DNA of 64,000 nucleotides from Cyclaneusma minus (Eukaryota > Ascomycota > Leotiomycetes > Marthamycetales > Marthamycetaceae), in NCBI GenBank assembly GCA_037179335.1, contig JAKZHN010000015.1, positions 124,001-188,000 of the forward strand. The letters are read 5' to 3'. Both the position numbers and the translations under genes were made by a program. Shown here piece by piece: positions 9,164 through 21,784 of this stretch (within the stretch, counting starts at the first letter, position 1; the number at the start of each line of letters is the position of its first letter). The notes below the pieces were generated by a model. That model did not search any database, was not told the DNA's origin, and saw only the letters and a list, made by a program, of their open reading frames with translations.

Positions 9164-12100
9164 ATGGCTGACAAAGGCCCTCTCCCGCCCGAATATCCTA
9201 TCCCCAAGGGCTACGACGAGCAAGAAACCCCCTCGGAATCTCGCCCGACACCACATGAGTTTGTCGCCCTAGGTTACAACCTTGAATTGTGGCGGAGTAT
9301 CGCGGCTCAGATCGGTGCTCCGCGAACAGTGGCCAGCCCGCCAAGCTTCGAGGAGCGTCTCACTATCGATCGAGTCCTTGATCTTCCCGTTCAACGGGAA
9401 GTGGATGCCTGGGTAACTCAGAATCCGAAAAAGACCATTTTCCTTGTGAATGTCAAGTCGAAGAACACTCCAACCGAAATGAAGTTGAACAACTCCAAGG
9501 TACTCCAATTCACATCCATTCACATCCCCTATGTGGTTGACTGACTGTGGGAATAGCCTGCGCCCTTTCCATTCGAACATACTACACACGGCCCAAGGTA
9601 CTCCACAGCCCAAAGGAAAATCATAGCTGCGAAAATCGGGGACTTCTGCGCGCGATTCCCCTGCCAGCCATCTGAGATTGCCCCAGCGTTTCGTCTTGTG
9701 ATTGCCAACGCCGCTCTCAGGCTGCTTGAAGAATCAATTGAGGATATTTTGCTCGAACTGCCTGCTCCTGAGCATCCTGAGAAGACAAAAGGTGGTAATA
9801 CTTATATGGCGGTCATCGACTATTGCACCGACGGGGGTGAGGCGAAGTTCAAACGATTTCAAATCACTCCCGAATCCATGAACTTGAGTATGGAAGCGCC
9901 GCCAACGCCGGATCACTGTCGATGGGTGAAGAGTAGAGGGGACAACCGGACAATCATCGATGAACTTCAATACGTCCCGGCTGACGCCACCGAAGAAGCC
10001 AAATTGAGGCATCGACTCGCTATACGCTTGGCCAAGTGGTTAACATTTCGATACCAAGGTTTCATGGGCTCTGAGAATGAGTTGTCGACTCAGGTACTCC
10101 TCTACAAAAGTGTATACGCCAACAGGTCATACGGAGGAGGAGTTTACAAATCATTCGAAATCTGGACCAAAACTAGCTCACCACCCATGACTATCATCGC
10201 TCCTACAACGACTGTAGCCAAGGATGTTCCTACGCTTCCCTCAATCACAATCAATTCACGTGCAAACATTCGACTGCAAGCTTGCACAACGGCAATTCTG
10301 TAGAGCTTCTTACGAGGCGAGGGCATCATACGGGCCTGGAAGCAAGGCTGCAGGGAGGCGGACTTTGAGAACAATCGAATCCGAAGCCAGGATCCTCCTC
10401 CCAACTTATCGTGTACCGAGCCTGGGCACAACTGGCGCCATGTATGCATTGGCTGCCTGAGGGACAACTTCTGCTTCAGTTTCACATGGAACGAGACCTT
10501 CAGCGTCTGGCTCTGCCCTACGTGCTGCTCGAAGCCAGTAGAATCCGGTAAGAAATTTGAGGATGATGTTGGAAAGAAAGCCACTAAGCCGCAAAAACGA
10601 AACACAACCGGTAATGGACTCAAGATCAGATTGAAGCTTTTGCTCCAACAGGACAAGACGAAACTAAGCGACTTGTATCAGAGAACTGGGATGCACAGCA
10701 AAAGTCTTCCAGCTCACAGAGACGAGATGCTGCGCGATCTCGAAGGCTTGTATTTGGTCAAGCCTCCAGGGGGTAAGAAATCTGAACCGAAGGAATGGAA
10801 GGACCACTACACGAATAATATCCTCTTGGATCAAGGTATGCTTTCACTCTCGCTTTAATGATATACGCTAATACATACTAGACAATCGTTACGTTACCTC
10901 GCACGGAAAATCTGCAAGCCCATTCGTTGCGAGTGTAGATGCGGTGCATCCTTTCAGTTTCGCCAAGGATCCCTCCGGTACACCAATCCTCTTCGACGGC
11001 CGACTGATTATCAGTTATCACGTCAGGGGCGGTCTCGTTGTCACATCCGTACCCTTGAATCGCATTAAATGGAGGTACGGAGTATCAATTCTGTTGGCTA
11101 TCGCACTCTTTCGGCATGCGGCGACATATGATGAATTAGATGCAGCGATGAGATGTCTTCTGGTGATGTACTTGAATAGCAGGGGGTTGGAGTTGCACAT
11201 GCGAAAGCGCATTCGTCAGGTCTTTACCATGTCCCAGGACCGCATGGAAGAGATCCATGCCGCACTCTCGACTGCGATGCTAATACCCGACTTGGAGATC
11301 AAGGGAAAATTACTGGGTGTTTTGTCTAAGACACCTGGGACGAAAGAGGACGCATCGTGGCGACCAAAAAACATCAATGAGCGATGGGACGAATGGTTGA
11401 AAATCCCTCCACAATATGGGTTTGACGCTAAGAAAGACATCGATCTGTGGACTACCAAAGACTCGGAAGGCAAGCTGGTGTTTTATCCTTTTGCCCAGCA
11501 GTCCAAGCAAGTTATTCCATGGAATCAATGGATTAATGACAAGTGGTGGTCTGAGAAGTTGGAGCGGCTGATGTCCTGTTGTGGCAAGAAATGGATTGTG
11601 GACTTTCCCATCGATGAGCTGATGTCTAGCATGCTCCATTGTCGCTTTCAAAGATTGAAGGCGGATAGGCTGGCACTCCAGCGTGAGATGGTCAGTTTGA
11701 GAGCCTCCAAATATCGTCTCGAAATCAGCTAACTCTCTCATTCATAGGCCATGAAGAACTTGACAGAGCCTTCACGGCCGCTCATGGCTCGAGATCCTAC
11801 TGGGCTTGAGCCTTGGCCCATTAGCCACTCGCCGTTCTCCGCAGTTCTAGCCAAGAAACATCATAACAAGGCAATGAAGACGGGCTACAAGCTTCAGAAC
11901 GGGTCTCGGGTTTATGATGTGGATGAGTGTAACATTTCCTTAGATACGCAATGCTACAACTATGCTATCTGGGACTATGACGAGTCGACGTGGGGAGACA
12001 TCGTTGGGCAGCTCGACCAGATCCGCCCCAATTCGAATATCTCGGAAATCCAGACCCAGGGTACACTCCAGGACATCTTCGATTTCATTCAGTCCCACTC

Positions 12101-14413
12101 AGGTGAGGATCGAGATGATGTCACCGAGACTGATCCCGATGATGACTTCGCAGAGATATTAGCTGCAGTGGATCTTGCAGTTGCAAGTCACGAAGATGCT
12201 GACGACGCTTCGGATGCTGAGGAGGAAGCGGGCGAGGATGGCGAGGATGTGGATGAGGTTGATGTGCATGTTGACGAGGTTGAAGAAGAAGGTCATGAGG
12301 ATGTCTCTCAACACGACAAACATGATACGCCAACTGGTAATCCCTCGAATGTTCAACCTTCTGCTGCATCGCCCCCAAATTCGGAGCAAGCCATCAGGCG
12401 ACGCAACATGGGACGTGGCAAAGCCACCTGTTACTTATCTGCATACCTGCAGATAGTACACAATATCCCAGCACTCCGAAGCAAATGGGACAGCACCAAG
12501 CGCCCTGCCTTCAACCCCCGAACCGGAAGAACAAGGGTCAACAACGATGGCAAGGCAGATGACTGGGTGTCAGTCAATGATCCCCAGCTGGTTATCCACC
12601 AAGCTGTCTGGGAAGCCACCGCGACTATTTTCGATAAACTGGATGTGTGGCCTGGAGAAAGACTTCTTCCTCAGCACACGGAAGAGTTAAGGGTGAGTTT
12701 CCACGTGATTCATGGTTGCGCAAGATATCGAAAGCTGACACCTTTATAGAGCACTTACGCCATGATGAATTCGAGGTTTATAGATGCTCCGCAAGACACG
12801 CAGGAGTTTGCGTTGTGGCTCATGGAGACTTTGAAGGTGTCTAGCGACAACTCCAAATTTGCGCCAGAATATCCCACAGGAGAGGAACTTGCAGAACTGC
12901 CACAGGGCCCCAATCTGTTCTTGGATGGCCAGAAGCACTGGCAATCGTGGGTAAAGTATGGCAATGATGCCCCGATTGCCAAGCTGAAAGGTGTCCAAGA
13001 TGTCCGCAAACTTACCTGCAAGAGGTGCGGTAAAGTCAGTTGGGCATTTGAGGAGCACCCCTCTATACGTTTGGATATTCCTGCAGAGCTGCAAGACCGA
13101 GAATATGTCGATCTTAGGCAATTGCTAGTCTCTTGGTGCAAAGGCGATATCGGAATGGGATGCCGCCATGGTAAGCATGGCAATCAGCCCATAACCGAAC
13201 GCAAATTTTCGAAGCTAGGAGACATGATTGAGTTTCATATTGGTCGTATCAGGCATGTCCCAGTGGAGAGTATGAAGGATCTGACTGACGCACAACGCGA
13301 GCTGCTTATGGCGGACGCGGAATCTCGGCCGGTAGTCACCAAAATCCGCCCCCCCTTGTACAGTCTCGACATGAGGCCATACACGACGAGTGGGGCGTCG
13401 GACGAGAAGGGCATGACCTTTCACTTAGTAGGCGTGCTCCAGTACCTCCAAGACTCGAGGCACTACGTCGCTTTTGTGAGAGATAGGAACTCTAGCCATG
13501 CCCAAAGCAGCTCAAACTCCTGGATTCGGTTTGACGATACGATGGCGTATCCATGTCATGAGAACCCTTTTGAGAGCAAGAGAAAAGTAAGTTCGAAAAC
13601 TCCTGGCTTCCGACGTCCGACTACTAATCATCGTCATAGGATATCTGCGAGACTATTCTCTTTTACGAGATCGATAGACAGTCGACGCAAACACAGTCGC
13701 TTGCTGTGCCCAGTAAACATGCGGAATCAACCTACTCGACGCTAACGCCATCAAAATCTGCGGCATTTAAGTCGACTTTCAAGCCTATCTCCAAGGCAGC
13801 ACCGGCAAAACCACCGGCTTGGAATATCTTCCATCCGCCCGCGCAGCAAAAGACGACGAAAAGTACTAAAGATGACTGGGACGACGAATCGGACGACGAG
13901 CAGCCACAAGCACCGAGTCCTGCCAAGTCACCCCCGCTGCCCGACCCCGATGCTCTTGCACTGAAAACATGCGAGAGCGAGAAAAGAAGGCTAGAGCGAC
14001 AAGTGCAAGACTTGCAAGACAAGGTCATAGAGCTGTTGGATGCGAGTCTGAAAGAGGAACGAGAGGAGAGCTGGCGGAGACGAGAGGAAGAGTTCGAGAA
14101 GAGAAGAGAAGGCGAAGAGAAGGAGAAGGAGAGACTGAGAGAAGCGCTGGCTCAATGCCATGAGCGTGAGAAGTTGCGGTCGGGGTCGTTGGAGCGGAGG
14201 GTAGAAGCCTTGGAAGCGGCGTCGCGGCAGTCAGTGCCTCAGACACAGAGCAACTTGCCTCTAAGCGGTGGCCAAGCGGGTTTTGCACCTTTCACTCCCG
14301 TCAATAAGACGGTGTCCACGGGCGGAACACCGCTGACCGACAGATCGCGGCTGAAAAAACGCCCGGCCAGCCCGGCGCAGCATCCCCTGTCGCCGACAGG
14401 GCACCCAGGGTGA
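9164..14413 (+). CDS. Large divergent ubiquitin-specific protease (UCH/USP)
   Basis: Exons 9164-9499, 9557-(10213), (10304)-10835, 10882-11690, 11748-12692, 12750-13586 and 13640-14413 give about 1,629 residues. Intron 2 is inferred only because an in-frame TAG lies at 10301-10303; a 90-nt intron 10214-10303 would remove it. Residues about 370-440 include a Cys/His cluster (CTEPGH, CIGC, CPTCC) that may bind zinc. The USP domain starts near residue 1,000 with the Cys box NMGRGKATCYLSAYLQ (catalytic Cys about 1,006) and ends with the His box SRHYVAFV (His about 1,331) and RFDD. An acidic stretch precedes it; a coiled coil rich in Glu and Arg follows. It should cleave ubiquitin from proteins. 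The frame opened at 14427 (to 14615) reads as a plausible acidic tail and may belong to this gene through an unseen intron or a frameshift. Confidence 0.78.
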
Positions 14414-15119
14414 TTTTCAAAGCAAGTTGGTTGCTGTCGCTGAGGAACTGACCCCCAAAGCAGCCCCAAAACCCTCGGCCTCTGGGAAGGGCAGCGATGA
14501 TCCCTTCACTGAACAGCCAGAAGCCCAGGAGGAGGAGAAACCGAAAGAAATTCCCGACAGCCAGGAGCCGTCGAGTGACTCGGAGCACCAAGAGGAGATG
14601 GAGGATCAGGAATGAGAGTTACGAATAATGACATTGGTGGCATATTCCTATCAAAAGTTTGTTTACAGATTGGCTTTGAGTTCTTGGACAGCATTTATTC
14701 TTACTCTACTGAGCAGAATATCATTATGTACCTAGGATGTATTTGTTGGCTACCTCTAGAAATTCATCTTGATCCAGTTCGAGGTCACTCGAAAAGTCTC
14801 ATCGAGTGATTCTTACTCGCTAGATTCAAGGTTAGTATGTTGCACCAGGTTCATTTATCGATTCAACATTCCTTGCTTGGTGAAGCTTTCTGAGTTCAAA
14901 TAAAGTCGGCTGGAGTAAAAAAGACTCGACAAATTCTCATTGTCACTAAACATGCCCTTGACCAGTCCGGAATAATCTTTGACAAATCCACCCATTCCAA
15001 TATCATTCCCCGGCTCGCTGTGGTCTCTCGAATGTTGGTATTATCGGTGATCGTGGCGACTTGTCAATATCAGTACACTTGTAACTAGCTGCTCCAGGGC
15101 TTGCAAAAACGTACCAGAT

Positions 15120-15790
15120 AACTAAGAGCCAGGTGAAACAGTCCCATCTGCCAAGGTCTGACTGGATCTCGCAGTTACGCTCCAACCATCTGTTACTCGA
15201 TTTTCAATCTCTTGCTTAACCTTCCATTTCTTGCTTGACTTTCTATCTCCGCTTCCTTTGCGAGTCTTATAGCTCTGGCCTCGGGAAAAGTGTAAATGCC
15301 CTCGATTTGCCAAAAAGTAGCATTCTGGTTTAAGCCTAAAAAATTTAATTAATTTAAAATAATCGCGGTTAATTGGCTCATAAATATTATGGTTTAAAAT
15401 ATTACTGCGTAAAGCTTTACCGCAATTGCGCCTGGCAGTTTTTTTGCCTTGGCTTTAATATTATTTATATCCGGTATAAAAATACCTAAATAATAAAAAC
15501 GCATTTCGTAATATATATTAATGGCCTTATTAGCAAATTTTGCTATTTAAAATTTTTCGATAATATAGTTTAATAAATTATTAATATAAGCTCGACGGTA
15601 CAAATTTAAATTTGCTTAAAAATAAAAATTATAGCAAATTTCGCGGGCTTTTTTAATTTATTTAATTTATATAAGCCCGTAAGCCTATATTAAAAATTAA
15701 TATTTTTAAAAATTTTTAATTAAATATTTTTATAGCAAGCATATTTATTTTTATTAGGCTTTATAAAATCGTAATATATTGTTTATAATT
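15120..15790 (-). pseudogene. Decayed relative of the 7.9-8.7 kb helical-repeat gene
   Basis: The minus strand at about 15220-15325 still encodes FWQIEGIYTFPEARAIRLAKE, matching PWQLEGLYTSPEARAMRAAKE of the intact gene. From about 15330 to 15790 the same gene order continues at the nucleotide level. For example, plus-strand atggccttattagcaaattt here matches atggcctcgttggcaaattt there. C-to-T and G-to-A changes have made it AT-rich and filled it with stops. The pattern is what repeat-induced point mutation (RIP) produces. The break between the little-mutated 3' part and the saturated 5' part is sharp. Confidence 0.72.
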
Positions 15791-16900
15791 GCAAAGGTAA
15801 AAATAATGCGGTGCAAATTGTGTTACGAGCAGCTGCGGTTTGGCTATAATAGGTGAAATTAATATTACGGGGATATAGGGCGCGGGGTATATAAAAAACC
15901 GGCAAGCCAAGTGTAAAAGTAAAAGGAGAGAAGAGAGCTTAGAATTAAGATTAGCAATGGAGTGCTAGCAACTAAGCGAGGCTTAGCATTAATTAGCTCG
16001 ACTGCCAGCTTTATTACCTTCGGAACCACCCATGGAATAACTAAGGTCCGGAGAGCCTGTAGCAGCTAAAGTTAGATTATTGCATAAGGGCAGCTTTAGA
16101 TAGTCCAGCGCGTTTTAAAAGCAGTGGAATAAATTGCAGCCGAAAACGTAGGTGCTGCAGGCGAATTTGCAGCTTTAATCAAGTCGGCCCTAGCCGCTTT
16201 TAGCGTCTTACTCCTTCACACAAGCATGGCATTCTTATAAGCTCTCTCCTTCCCTTACTATTTGTCAAAAGCGAAGCTAGCCAGTCAAATAATCTAAAAT
16301 AAACTGGTGGCTAAAAGTGAGCCAAATGCTTGGAAATAAATCAGTTTTATTAAAGAAGAGCCTATAAACCCTATCAATTAATAACAATATGGCTTTTTGC
16401 TTCCCTCGATTGGAATTTTTAAATCAGGTTGCTATATCGATTATCGAGAATATATAATTACATGCCTAAGCTATCAAGAGCCGCAACCCTTAAAGGGAAG
16501 CTAATAAATAAAGAAATTACCTGGTCGCGGTCTAGGGATTTAAATCCAATAAAGAGTGGCTCCAGTTACGCCTGGTTGAAAAACTGGTTTCCGGATTTAT
16601 AATGATATAAAATAGGTCAAAATATGGCAGACGGAAATAAAGCGCCTCAAATGCCGCTAAAATTGCTTTTAATTCAATCCGCAAATACTGCCGTTGCAAA
16701 AATTCTCTAAAATATTTACCGGCTATTTTTAAGGGCAATTATTAAATGTGTATTTTTATTTTAAATAATAAAACGCTTTGCATATTAAGCAGCAAAGTTG
16801 GCTCCCGAGCTTTATTTTTGTTTATAAGCTCCATTAAAGCATAATAACCCACTATAATAAATAGATATAGGAGTTTATAAGGTATTGGAGAAATCTTTGA
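15330..16900. other. AT-rich, RIP-like island
   Basis: This stretch is far more AT-rich than its surroundings and free of credible genes. The first 460 bp are the mutated paralogue. The rest (15840-16900) has TAGC/AGCT-rich sequence and long TA tracts. A minus-strand frame at 16532-16738 (KAILAAFEALYFRLPYF) is faintly like a retrotransposon RNase H region, but not enough to call it. Confidence 0.6.
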
Positions 16901-17613
16901 CAAGATGGTCGGCAAATCGTACAGCTGAATTCCTGACAACACTGAGATATCTGGCCAAGAGGACGATGACTTGTGTACAAACGTTGACAAGAAATTAAGA
17001 ATGGCGTGTGAGGCCGGATAAAAAGCTTAAGGAGTGTGACAAGTGATGCTGAAGGGAACATAGCGAAGCTCCCCAGTTGTTTCGGAAATGTTAGGCACTG
17101 GCTGGCCCTCGCGTTGCTTTTTCTCCCTGGAGCGGCTGACGATGAGTAACAAATCCAGATTGAGTATTGGACGACATACGTGGGGAAGTTGCACTATGTT
17201 GCCGACGCCATGGCCCATGAGCTAGACTGGGGACTTTAAAGCTCAAACTAACGTCCAGATTGCCTTTTGGGGAATATAGGCTTGTAGCTTACTCGCCAGC
17301 AAGTTAGTTTAGCGACAACTTTGTCTTCCGGAATGCGCATTGCACTATGATCGGGTATGTGTCAGTAACCAGTATAAATCTAGAAGTAGGCTGTTGCGAC
17401 GTGAGACCGAGCCTTTCGAAGTCTGGGCATGGGAGAGAGATAAGAAGCAAAAAAACAACTCGCCGGCGATCGCAATACCCGAGCTCATTTAGTCTTCAAC
17501 GCGAGCGCACGTGAACTCGCGTTTACGCGACTCAGAGCTTAACCGCAGCTCCACTTCTAGCCCACGAACACTCACACACAATCCACCGACAAAAACACCA
17601 TCCAAGCCAGATC
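16901..17613. other. Intergenic region and APN1 promoter
   Basis: Composition returns to normal near 16900. The last 150 bp before the APN1 start are rich in CG steps (gcgcacgtg, ttacgcgactc) and include a CACGTG E-box near 17508. No gene seen. Confidence 0.4.
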
Positions 17614-19179
17614 ATGCCTCCTCGACGCTCGGCCAGACAGCCCAAAGGCAGTGCTGCAACTCCTGACTCCGCAATTGCCGGTGACGTCACGATTCCACAG
17701 CTCGACGGTGAAACTGAAGCGGCCGTTCCGAAAACGCGAACCCCCAAGAAGCCGAAATCACCAGCGAAGGCTGTGCTCGAGGAACACGAGGAAATCAACA
17801 GTACTACGGCCGCCGTCCTCGTGAAAGGCAAGAAGGGCGTCAAGGTCAAGCAGGAGTCGAAGGAAGAAGCCGACGCCATCCTCGAACCCGCCGACTCCAA
17901 AACCACAAAGGTCCAGCGGAAGCGCAAGACCACCACCGACGAAGAGAAGGTCGAGTTCGACGAGGAAGGCCCGAAGAAAGTTACAAAGAAGCGCAAGACG
18001 AAGGAAGAGAAAGAAGAGGAGATGATACCTCTGGCAGCACGGAGCGCCCTTACCGCCTTGAAGAAGCCATACCATATCGGAGCCCACGTCAGTGCAGCTG
18101 GGGGTGTTCAGAACGCCATTACAGCTGCTGTGCATATTGGCGGAAACTCATTCGCTCTCTTCCTCAAGTCTCAGCGCAAATGGGTCTCCCCACCTCTAGC
18201 CGATGAAGCTCGCGATCAGTTCCACGCCTACTGCAAAGAACATCAATACGACCCAGCGAAGCATGTACTACCACACGGCTCCTACCTGGTCAATCTCGCC
18301 CAAATAGATGAGGAGAAGGCCGAACAGGCGTATCAGTGTTTTGTCGACGACCTAAAGAGGTGTGATGCATTGGGCATAGGGTTATACAACTTCCATCCTG
18401 GGAGCACCGGACCGCATCCGAAGGCAGATGCTATTGCACGGATCGCAAAGCAGCTGAACAAGGCGCACAAGGCAACCAAAACAGTCATCACGCTCCTCGA
18501 AAACATGTGTGGGTCAGGCAACATCGTGGGATCCACATGGGAAGACCTCAGAGACATTATTGCTTTGGTGGATGACAAGTCAAGGGTCGGAGTATGCATT
18601 GACAGCTGCCACGCTTTCGCTGCCGGCTATGATTTGAGGTCACCCGGAGCCTTCAAGAAGAGCATGGACAGTTTCGATAGCGTGGTTGGCATGAAGTATC
18701 TCAAGGCGCTACACATCAACGACAGCAAAGCGCCTCTAGACTCGCACCGCGACTTGCATGCCAACATCGGTACTGGATTTTTAGGTCTACGAGCGTTCCA
18801 CAACATCATGAACTTCGAGCCATTCCAAGGCTTGCCTATGGTCCTCGAGACCCCGATTGATAAGAAAGGCCCCGATGGCAAGACGATCGAAGACAAGAGT
18901 GTGTGGGCCAAAGAGATCAAGCTCCTGGAAAGCTTGATAGACGCCGATGCCGAGAGTGATGCATTTAAGGCGGATGAGAAAAGGCTTTGGGACCTTGGCA
19001 AGGAGGAAAGGCAAAAGATCCAGGCTCAGGTGGACAAAAAGGCTCAGAAGGAAGTCAAGAGTAAGAACATCAAGGACATGTTCAAGGCCGCAGCAAGTAA
19101 GGGCAAGAAAGGAAAGAAGGCTTCGAAGGAGGAAGCCGATTCTGGAGAGGAGGACAGCGATGGGGGATGCAGTCACTGA
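17614..19179 (+). CDS. APN1: AP endonuclease, endonuclease IV family
   Basis: Single exon, 521 residues, ATG in a good context. Residues about 1-140 are a Lys/Ser-rich, probably nuclear and mitochondrial targeting extension with KKRK blocks. The TIM-barrel endonuclease IV domain runs from about 150 to 440: HIGAHVSAAGGVQNA, LPHGSYLVNLA, YNFHPGS, LLENMCGSGN, VCIDSCHAFAAGYD, HINDSKAPLDSHRDLHANIGTG and VLETP. These carry the His, Glu and Asp ligands of the three-zinc centre. The enzyme cuts 5' of abasic sites in base excision repair. The C-terminal 80 residues are Lys-rich and end in an acidic GEEDSD tail; this extension is common in fungal homologues. No introns seen. Confidence 0.96.
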   Translation: MPPRRSARQPKGSAATPDSAIAGDVTIPQLDGETEAAVPKTRTPKKPKSPAKAVLEEHEEINSTTAAVLVKGKKGVKVKQESKEEADAILEPADSKTTKVQRKRKTTTDEEKVEFDEEGPKKVTKKRKTKEEKEEEMIPLAARSALTALKKPYHIGAHVSAAGGVQNAITAAVHIGGNSFALFLKSQRKWVSPPLADEARDQFHAYCKEHQYDPAKHVLPHGSYLVNLAQIDEEKAEQAYQCFVDDLKRCDALGIGLYNFHPGSTGPHPKADAIARIAKQLNKAHKATKTVITLLENMCGSGNIVGSTWEDLRDIIALVDDKSRVGVCIDSCHAFAAGYDLRSPGAFKKSMDSFDSVVGMKYLKALHINDSKAPLDSHRDLHANIGTGFLGLRAFHNIMNFEPFQGLPMVLETPIDKKGPDGKTIEDKSVWAKEIKLLESLIDADAESDAFKADEKRLWDLGKEERQKIQAQVDKKAQKEVKSKNIKDMFKAAASKGKKGKKASKEEADSGEEDSDGGCSH

Positions 19180-20168
19180 GGTTCAGTGGGGTGGGGGGCC
19201 AGAGCGAAGAATGAAACTTGCATATTGCCGCCCGGTCAACCTATGGTGACATCCTTTGATCGGCAGTAGTATCAGCGGTGAGTTGGATGACGTTTCATAG
19301 GTCTTCTCTTGCTGGTGCATCGGGAGGTTCCAAACAGTACTACGCAGGGTGGGGGTGAAAGTGGGAAGACGCATCGGTCTGCTGTGGCCGCTATGGTTTC
19401 TGGAAAGTCAGACCATCACGTTCGTACGCTGTGCTTGCATATCCCCGTTACAAGTTAGTTACTGGTTGTTTACTTACGTGTAAGAAGAGGGGATGGTAAT
19501 GAATTTCAACCAGACCAGGTGCCTGGAGCAATCCAATGTTTGCTATGCGGCAGGCCTGACTGTGGATTGGTGTCATGATCAGGGCCATACAAATCAGGCC
19601 ATGCGAAGACGCATGCGGCAGGCCGTTGAGTGACACCATTCAGGCAGCCGCTCCGAGACTGCACATACATGTAATTGTCTCCGAGTTGTTGAGAATTCAA
19701 GGGGCGATGGCGCACGAGGCCACCGATACAATCCATGAAAAAAGTCTCCGTACAGCTTGATTTTGGTGTTCGAGGACCCGAGATGACGGTTATTCCCAAT
19801 CGACTAGTTCATTTTTGATTATTTGATTTGCTTCTGCGCGTCCAGCTCTGATATCTCATTTCGGCTTCTCTCCGATTGTTTGGTCTGGTCCCAGTGGTTT
19901 GGGCCCATCTCTACCACCTTGAATCTACTATCTGGCTCGTTCCTAAGAACTCGGAACCCCTGGTTTGGTATCTGTATACAGATTTCTTTCACCCCACGGT
20001 TTCGCACTTGTGTAACTTTCTCCCCATGTCCCGACTATAAATTTCCCCACATTCATCTTCAGATCTGACCAGCCCTTATCATCAAAGCTCAAATCCGAAA
20101 TCTATACCGCTCAAGACAGCAGCGCTAGACAGCCCTTTCCTCCAACACTATACCTACAAACTCGAATC
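19180..20168. other. Intergenic region, no gene seen
   Basis: About 1 kb of mixed composition between two plus-strand genes. Only short open frames, none with homology I recognise. The final 120 bp are pyrimidine-rich, as expected before a fungal start codon. Confidence 0.4.
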
Positions 20169-20892
20169 ATGAGAGACCCCAGTTTCTCTCACGATGCCTA
20201 CTCGAGGTGTACTCGAAGACACATTGCTGCCGAAACAGAGCGAACGAATGCTATCGAAAGAGAAATGGAAAAGCAAAGAACTTACAACATGGAGCGAGAA
20301 CGAGAGCAGGTAAGAGACCGCCAGCGCAAAAGAGACCAGGACATTGAGAAAGATAAAGAGCGCTGGGGCCGCTGGGGCCCTGGTGGCGATGGTCATGGAT
20401 GTGAGCATTACGGGTGCTTGGTAACAGCACGGTGTCCGAGAGGTGGAAGCTGTGGCCGGTAAGTCTGATCTCCCCATATCTCATATGGCGGTCAAGGGGC
20501 AAGAGTGTTGGCGTTGACGTGCGGTCAAGGTATACCTGTGTGAGAGAAAGAGCTTTTCGAAGGCCCTGTACGCTGAGAAATTGTGCGACATATGATTGGT
20601 ATTGTTATCCGACGGAGATTCATGGGGGTAATGTGTGGTCACCAAGATACGAAGCTGTGGATATGGGATTTACAAGTACGCTATATGTTACGAAGACTGC
20701 TGCGACGAGTACTGACTGGGTATGGCAGGACAGCCTGATGGAATTATGCCACGGTGGAGATACTCGGGTGATGGTAGTGGTGTAAATGCTATGCGGTCGC
20801 GGTACCCTAGCTACAGAAATGAGTTTATGAGACTTCCAAGGGGTGTGGGAATGCCGCAGTTTGCATATGAATTTGAGGGGTTTGGCATGTAG
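20169..20892 (+). CDS. Small charged, Cys-containing orphan protein
   Basis: Exons 20169-20458, 20530-20675 and 20729-20892 give 199 residues. Introns are 71 nt (gtaagt to gtcaag) and 53 nt (gtacgc, tactgac, ggcag); both keep a single frame, which supports the model. Residues 20-62 are a highly charged helix (EREREQVRDRQRKRDQDIEKDKE). A Cys-rich middle follows: GCEHYGC, TARC, GSCG, TC, PC, NC and YC. The tail is rich in Arg, Tyr and Gly and ends AYEFEGFGM. There is no signal peptide, so it is not a typical secreted effector. I recognise no family; it may be lineage-specific. Confidence 0.55.
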
Positions 20893-21784
20893 GGCATGGT
20901 TTTATTTGGCAAATATCTCGGTCATACAACCTATTATGAAATGGGGAGTTGGCAGCAACTTGGTCGCTGATTTGGACTTCTAGTTGAGCTGTCCGTATAT
21001 GCAAAATCCAAGTGCCTACGAGTGATGTGCTATTGGAGTCGAGCGTGCTTGTCTGTCCGGAATTCGAGGCGCTTCTCCGTCAGGCAAATTTCTACTTCTT
21101 CTGAATTGTCATAAATCCGGAGATCAGTCCTTCGATCAGGCGTAATCGGAGCCACCCACTCTTTGCTGGATTTCAATTCCTAGGTAGACAGCGACCAGGG
21201 AGTTAGTCGCTTCGTTTATCAGCCTTCCTCTGAGGGCTCGGGCTCTCGACAGCTTAGGGATTTAGTTACTCAATGTCCGATGATCTATTTAGGAAGTTGA
21301 TTCAAAGAGTTCGACTGAGGGAAACATATAGACATCTATATGTGGTTATTGACTGCTAATGTCCATGGGCTCTTCCTGGATAACTGATTCGCTTGGTGTC
21401 TCTAACCTCTGGGCGCACTTTTAGCCACTAGGTTTAGGGCCGTGCTAAATTCACTTTTGATATATTTCGCCGACCTGGAGCCCTGAGATATACGGCCTGT
21501 ATACATGTATTCGTCGTCGCTGAATGTATGCGCCATAGTGAGACTCCCAGACGGGGATAGCGTGGGGGTTACTTTATCTCGATGTAACGTGTGGCGCAAA
21601 CCTCGTGCGGAGACCCAACCTCGTCACCCCATCAACTTAGATGCCTAGAATACTCTCCATCAACATTATCTGAGGATCTTCTTCCCGAAAATTCATCTGC
21701 TGAATCGCAGGAATAGGATCTCATTGATCACTGCACTCTCAAAACATACAAGATCCAACAGAAGCGAGCCAGTCCTTCATCGCC
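20893..21784. other. Intergenic region, no gene seen
   Basis: About 0.9 kb containing only short open frames in both strands and no repeat or RNA gene that I can recognise. Confidence 0.4.

Noticed and set aside
16532..16738. Possible retrotransposon RNase H fragment in the AT-rich island
   Set aside because: The similarity is a short hydrophobic pattern only, and no catalytic motif is visible.
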